DNA from: Trichomonas vaginalis G3
Lineage: Eukaryota; Parabasalia; Trichomonadida; Trichomonadidae
Length of the DNA stretch: 64,000 nucleotides
NCBI RefSeq assembly: GCF_026262505.1
Contig: NC_067207.1
Coordinates: forward strand, 10,942,082 to 11,006,081
Reading direction: 5' to 3'
The position numbers and the translations under genes were made by a program. Shown here one piece after another: positions 62,788-64,000 of the stretch. The stretch's first letter is position 1; each line of letters opens with the position of its first letter. The notes under the pieces were generated by a model. It searched no databases. It was not told the DNA's origin and saw only the letters and a program-made list of their open reading frames with translations.

Positions 62788-64000
62788 TTAAGCTTTTTCA
62801 CCTGAACCAGAATCTTGGTTACCTGATTTGTTTCGGAAAACAAAGAACCAAACCAAAAAGATGACAATTGCAATAAATGCAAGGACACCAATAACTATGC
62901 CAACGATTGCTCCTGCTCCTAATTTATTGTTTGAATTGACAACATCCGAATTCTTTGTGTAATCATCAACTGTTTCCCTGTTACCAACACCTCCATATAT
63001 TGGCAATTCGACAAAAATATCTTCTTTAAAGAGACTTATTTGTTCTTCAGTTGCTGATTTATCTTCACTGATTTTTGCTGTGATGGTTGTATCAATTGAT
63101 ATATCACCATCTCCTTCAACTTTAACTGTTGGCATATATTCATGAACTTTTCCATCTTTGGTTTGAGAATTTTCATGGAGAACTTTTTGGGGATCTTTAC
63201 TTGATGAATATTCAACTTTTCTTGCCTTTGAACCATATACTGTCAAACCAAACCCGCGATTTTCATCTTTAAGAATTTTCATTGGAGAACTTATTTCAAT
63301 AGACGATCTTGTTGTGAAAAGTGAACGTATGTAATTCTTCTTTTCATTATCATCATGGGGAGGGATAACTGGAATTGCCTGAATATTGCATTTGTCACTC
63401 TTGCACTTAAGCTCTATTGCTGGATCTCCATTGAAATCAGTAATGTAAAATGGTTGATTAAAGATGACATCTTTTGTTATTGCGGAGTTATTATGAATAA
63501 TTGCATAAAATTCGCCATCTGATGCGAAAACGAAATTGCCTACAAGGCACTGGTGTCCGGACTTTGGTATTGTAAAATAGTGATTTGCTGCTTCTGGTAC
63601 CAATGAATATTTATTAATGGTTTTAGAATATATTGTGTCATAGCTTGAACAGTTCATCTCTTCAACTGAACCTGTGTTGCCGCTAAATGAAGATCCAGGC
63701 TCAAGTATATTCACTGTTGAGTTAAAAGCGTTAATTTCATCTTTGGTATATGACCCTTTATTATATGGAACTGCAAATAATGCTTCAGGGAGAATAGCTT
63801 TCAGCCAAGGAAAAGTAAATGATATACTGTCTAATTTAAACTGAAAGTTAAATGTTGTTTCAACATCGTTATTTGATGGAGCTGCGGCTGTTTTAATAGC
63901 AATATTGAATCCAGCTGGTTGATAATCTTCTGTTTCCATATCTAAATAGTAAGAATATGCCAATGCTTTTTTATTGTTTCTTGTGACTTTTCTTTCAACA
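62788..64000 (-). CDS. Type I membrane surface protein, C-terminal part
   Basis: The frame is open to the window end without a start, so only the C-terminal 400 or so residues are seen. A long beta-rich extracellular part includes several N-x-S/T sites and Cys (CLVGNFVFASDGEF, KCKSDKCNIQ). One C-terminal span, GAIVGIVIGVLAFIAIVIFL, follows, with a short tail ending SGSGEKA. Gly-rich single spans with tiny tails are typical of trichomonad surface proteins. No adhesion or protease motif is visible in this part. Probably on the plasma membrane, by topology. Confidence 0.75.
   Translation of the reverse strand, partial: VERKVTRNNKKALAYSYYLDMETEDYQPAGFNIAIKTAAAPSNNDVETTFNFQFKLDSISFTFPWLKAILPEALFAVPYNKGSYTKDEINAFNSTVNILEPGSSFSGNTGSVEEMNCSSYDTIYSKTINKYSLVPEAANHYFTIPKSGHQCLVGNFVFASDGEFYAIIHNNSAITKDVIFNQPFYITDFNGDPAIELKCKSDKCNIQAIPVIPPHDDNEKKNYIRSLFTTRSSIEISSPMKILKDENRGFGLTVYGSKARKVEYSSSKDPQKVLHENSQTKDGKVHEYMPTVKVEGDGDISIDTTITAKISEDKSATEEQISLFKEDIFVELPIYGGVGNRETVDDYTKNSDVVNSNNKLGAGAIVGIVIGVLAFIAIVIFLVWFFVFRNKSGNQDSGSGEKA

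Noticed and set aside
62788-64000. Assignment of the partial surface protein to BspA-like or GP63-like families
   Set aside because: Neither leucine-rich BspA repeats nor a HExxH zinc-protease motif is visible in the part present.

Overview
The window looks like nuclear DNA of a parabasalid protist (Trichomonas/Tritrichomonas type). The DNA is very AT-rich. Host genes lie far apart, show no recognisable introns and use ordinary stop codons. They belong to families expanded in these organisms: a TKL-type kinase with a long all-helical tail, ankyrin-repeat proteins, ABCA-type transporters, a DHHC-like membrane protein and a type I surface protein. Polinton/Maverick virus-like elements are also present, as is common in trichomonads. 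The exact species cannot be fixed by eye.

Layout. 1-2945: end of one Polinton-like element, cut off by the window edge, with a D12-type DNA adenine methyltransferase piece and a 300-bp-spaced direct repeat. 2946-10505: a host island with a PHD-finger protein, a degenerate DHHC protein and a large ankyrin protein. 10506-32132: a second, structurally near-complete Polinton (about 21.6 kb) of another family. It carries capsid-type genes, a packaging ATPase, a phage-collar-like fibre, a KilA-N protein, a primase-helicase, an rve integrase and a protein-primed DNA polymerase. Several of its genes are interrupted, so it is treated as a fossil. 32190-40663: a giant Lys/Glu-rich repeat protein whose start codon lies only 58 bp from the element's right end. 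40664-43018: mostly non-coding DNA with a gene remnant and a GC-rich tRNA-like patch. 43019-50270: a foldback structure with arms built of a 122-bp satellite, about 45 monomers on the left and about 5 on the right. 51740-64000: an ankyrin protein, a TKL kinase, a small hypothetical protein, a divergent pair of ABCA-like transporters, and the C-terminal part of a surface protein that runs off the window.

How parts relate. In the Polinton, virion genes fill the left half and mostly read rightward. Replication and integration genes fill the right half and read leftward. The two blocks converge on a palindromic tandem-repeat cluster (21571-22505). Nearly every element gene is preceded by the same short T/A-rich signature ending at its ATG. 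One divergent gene pair shares only 19 bp between its two start codons.

Most unusual features: (1) the satellite monomer, which reads as three consecutive hairpins, with the third hairpin swapped for unrelated sequences that still fold; (2) the phage tail-collar domain on a Polinton fibre; (3) a primase-helicase and a protein-primed polymerase in one element, the polymerase region carrying an HNH-like insert; (4) the giant protein with about 26 copies of a short amphipathic motif spaced along Lys/Glu-rich linkers. Two host genes show apparent single-base frame slips (near 37545 and 57360), and a stretch of the satellite (46440-47960) is full of single-base indels. Both look more like consensus error than biology.
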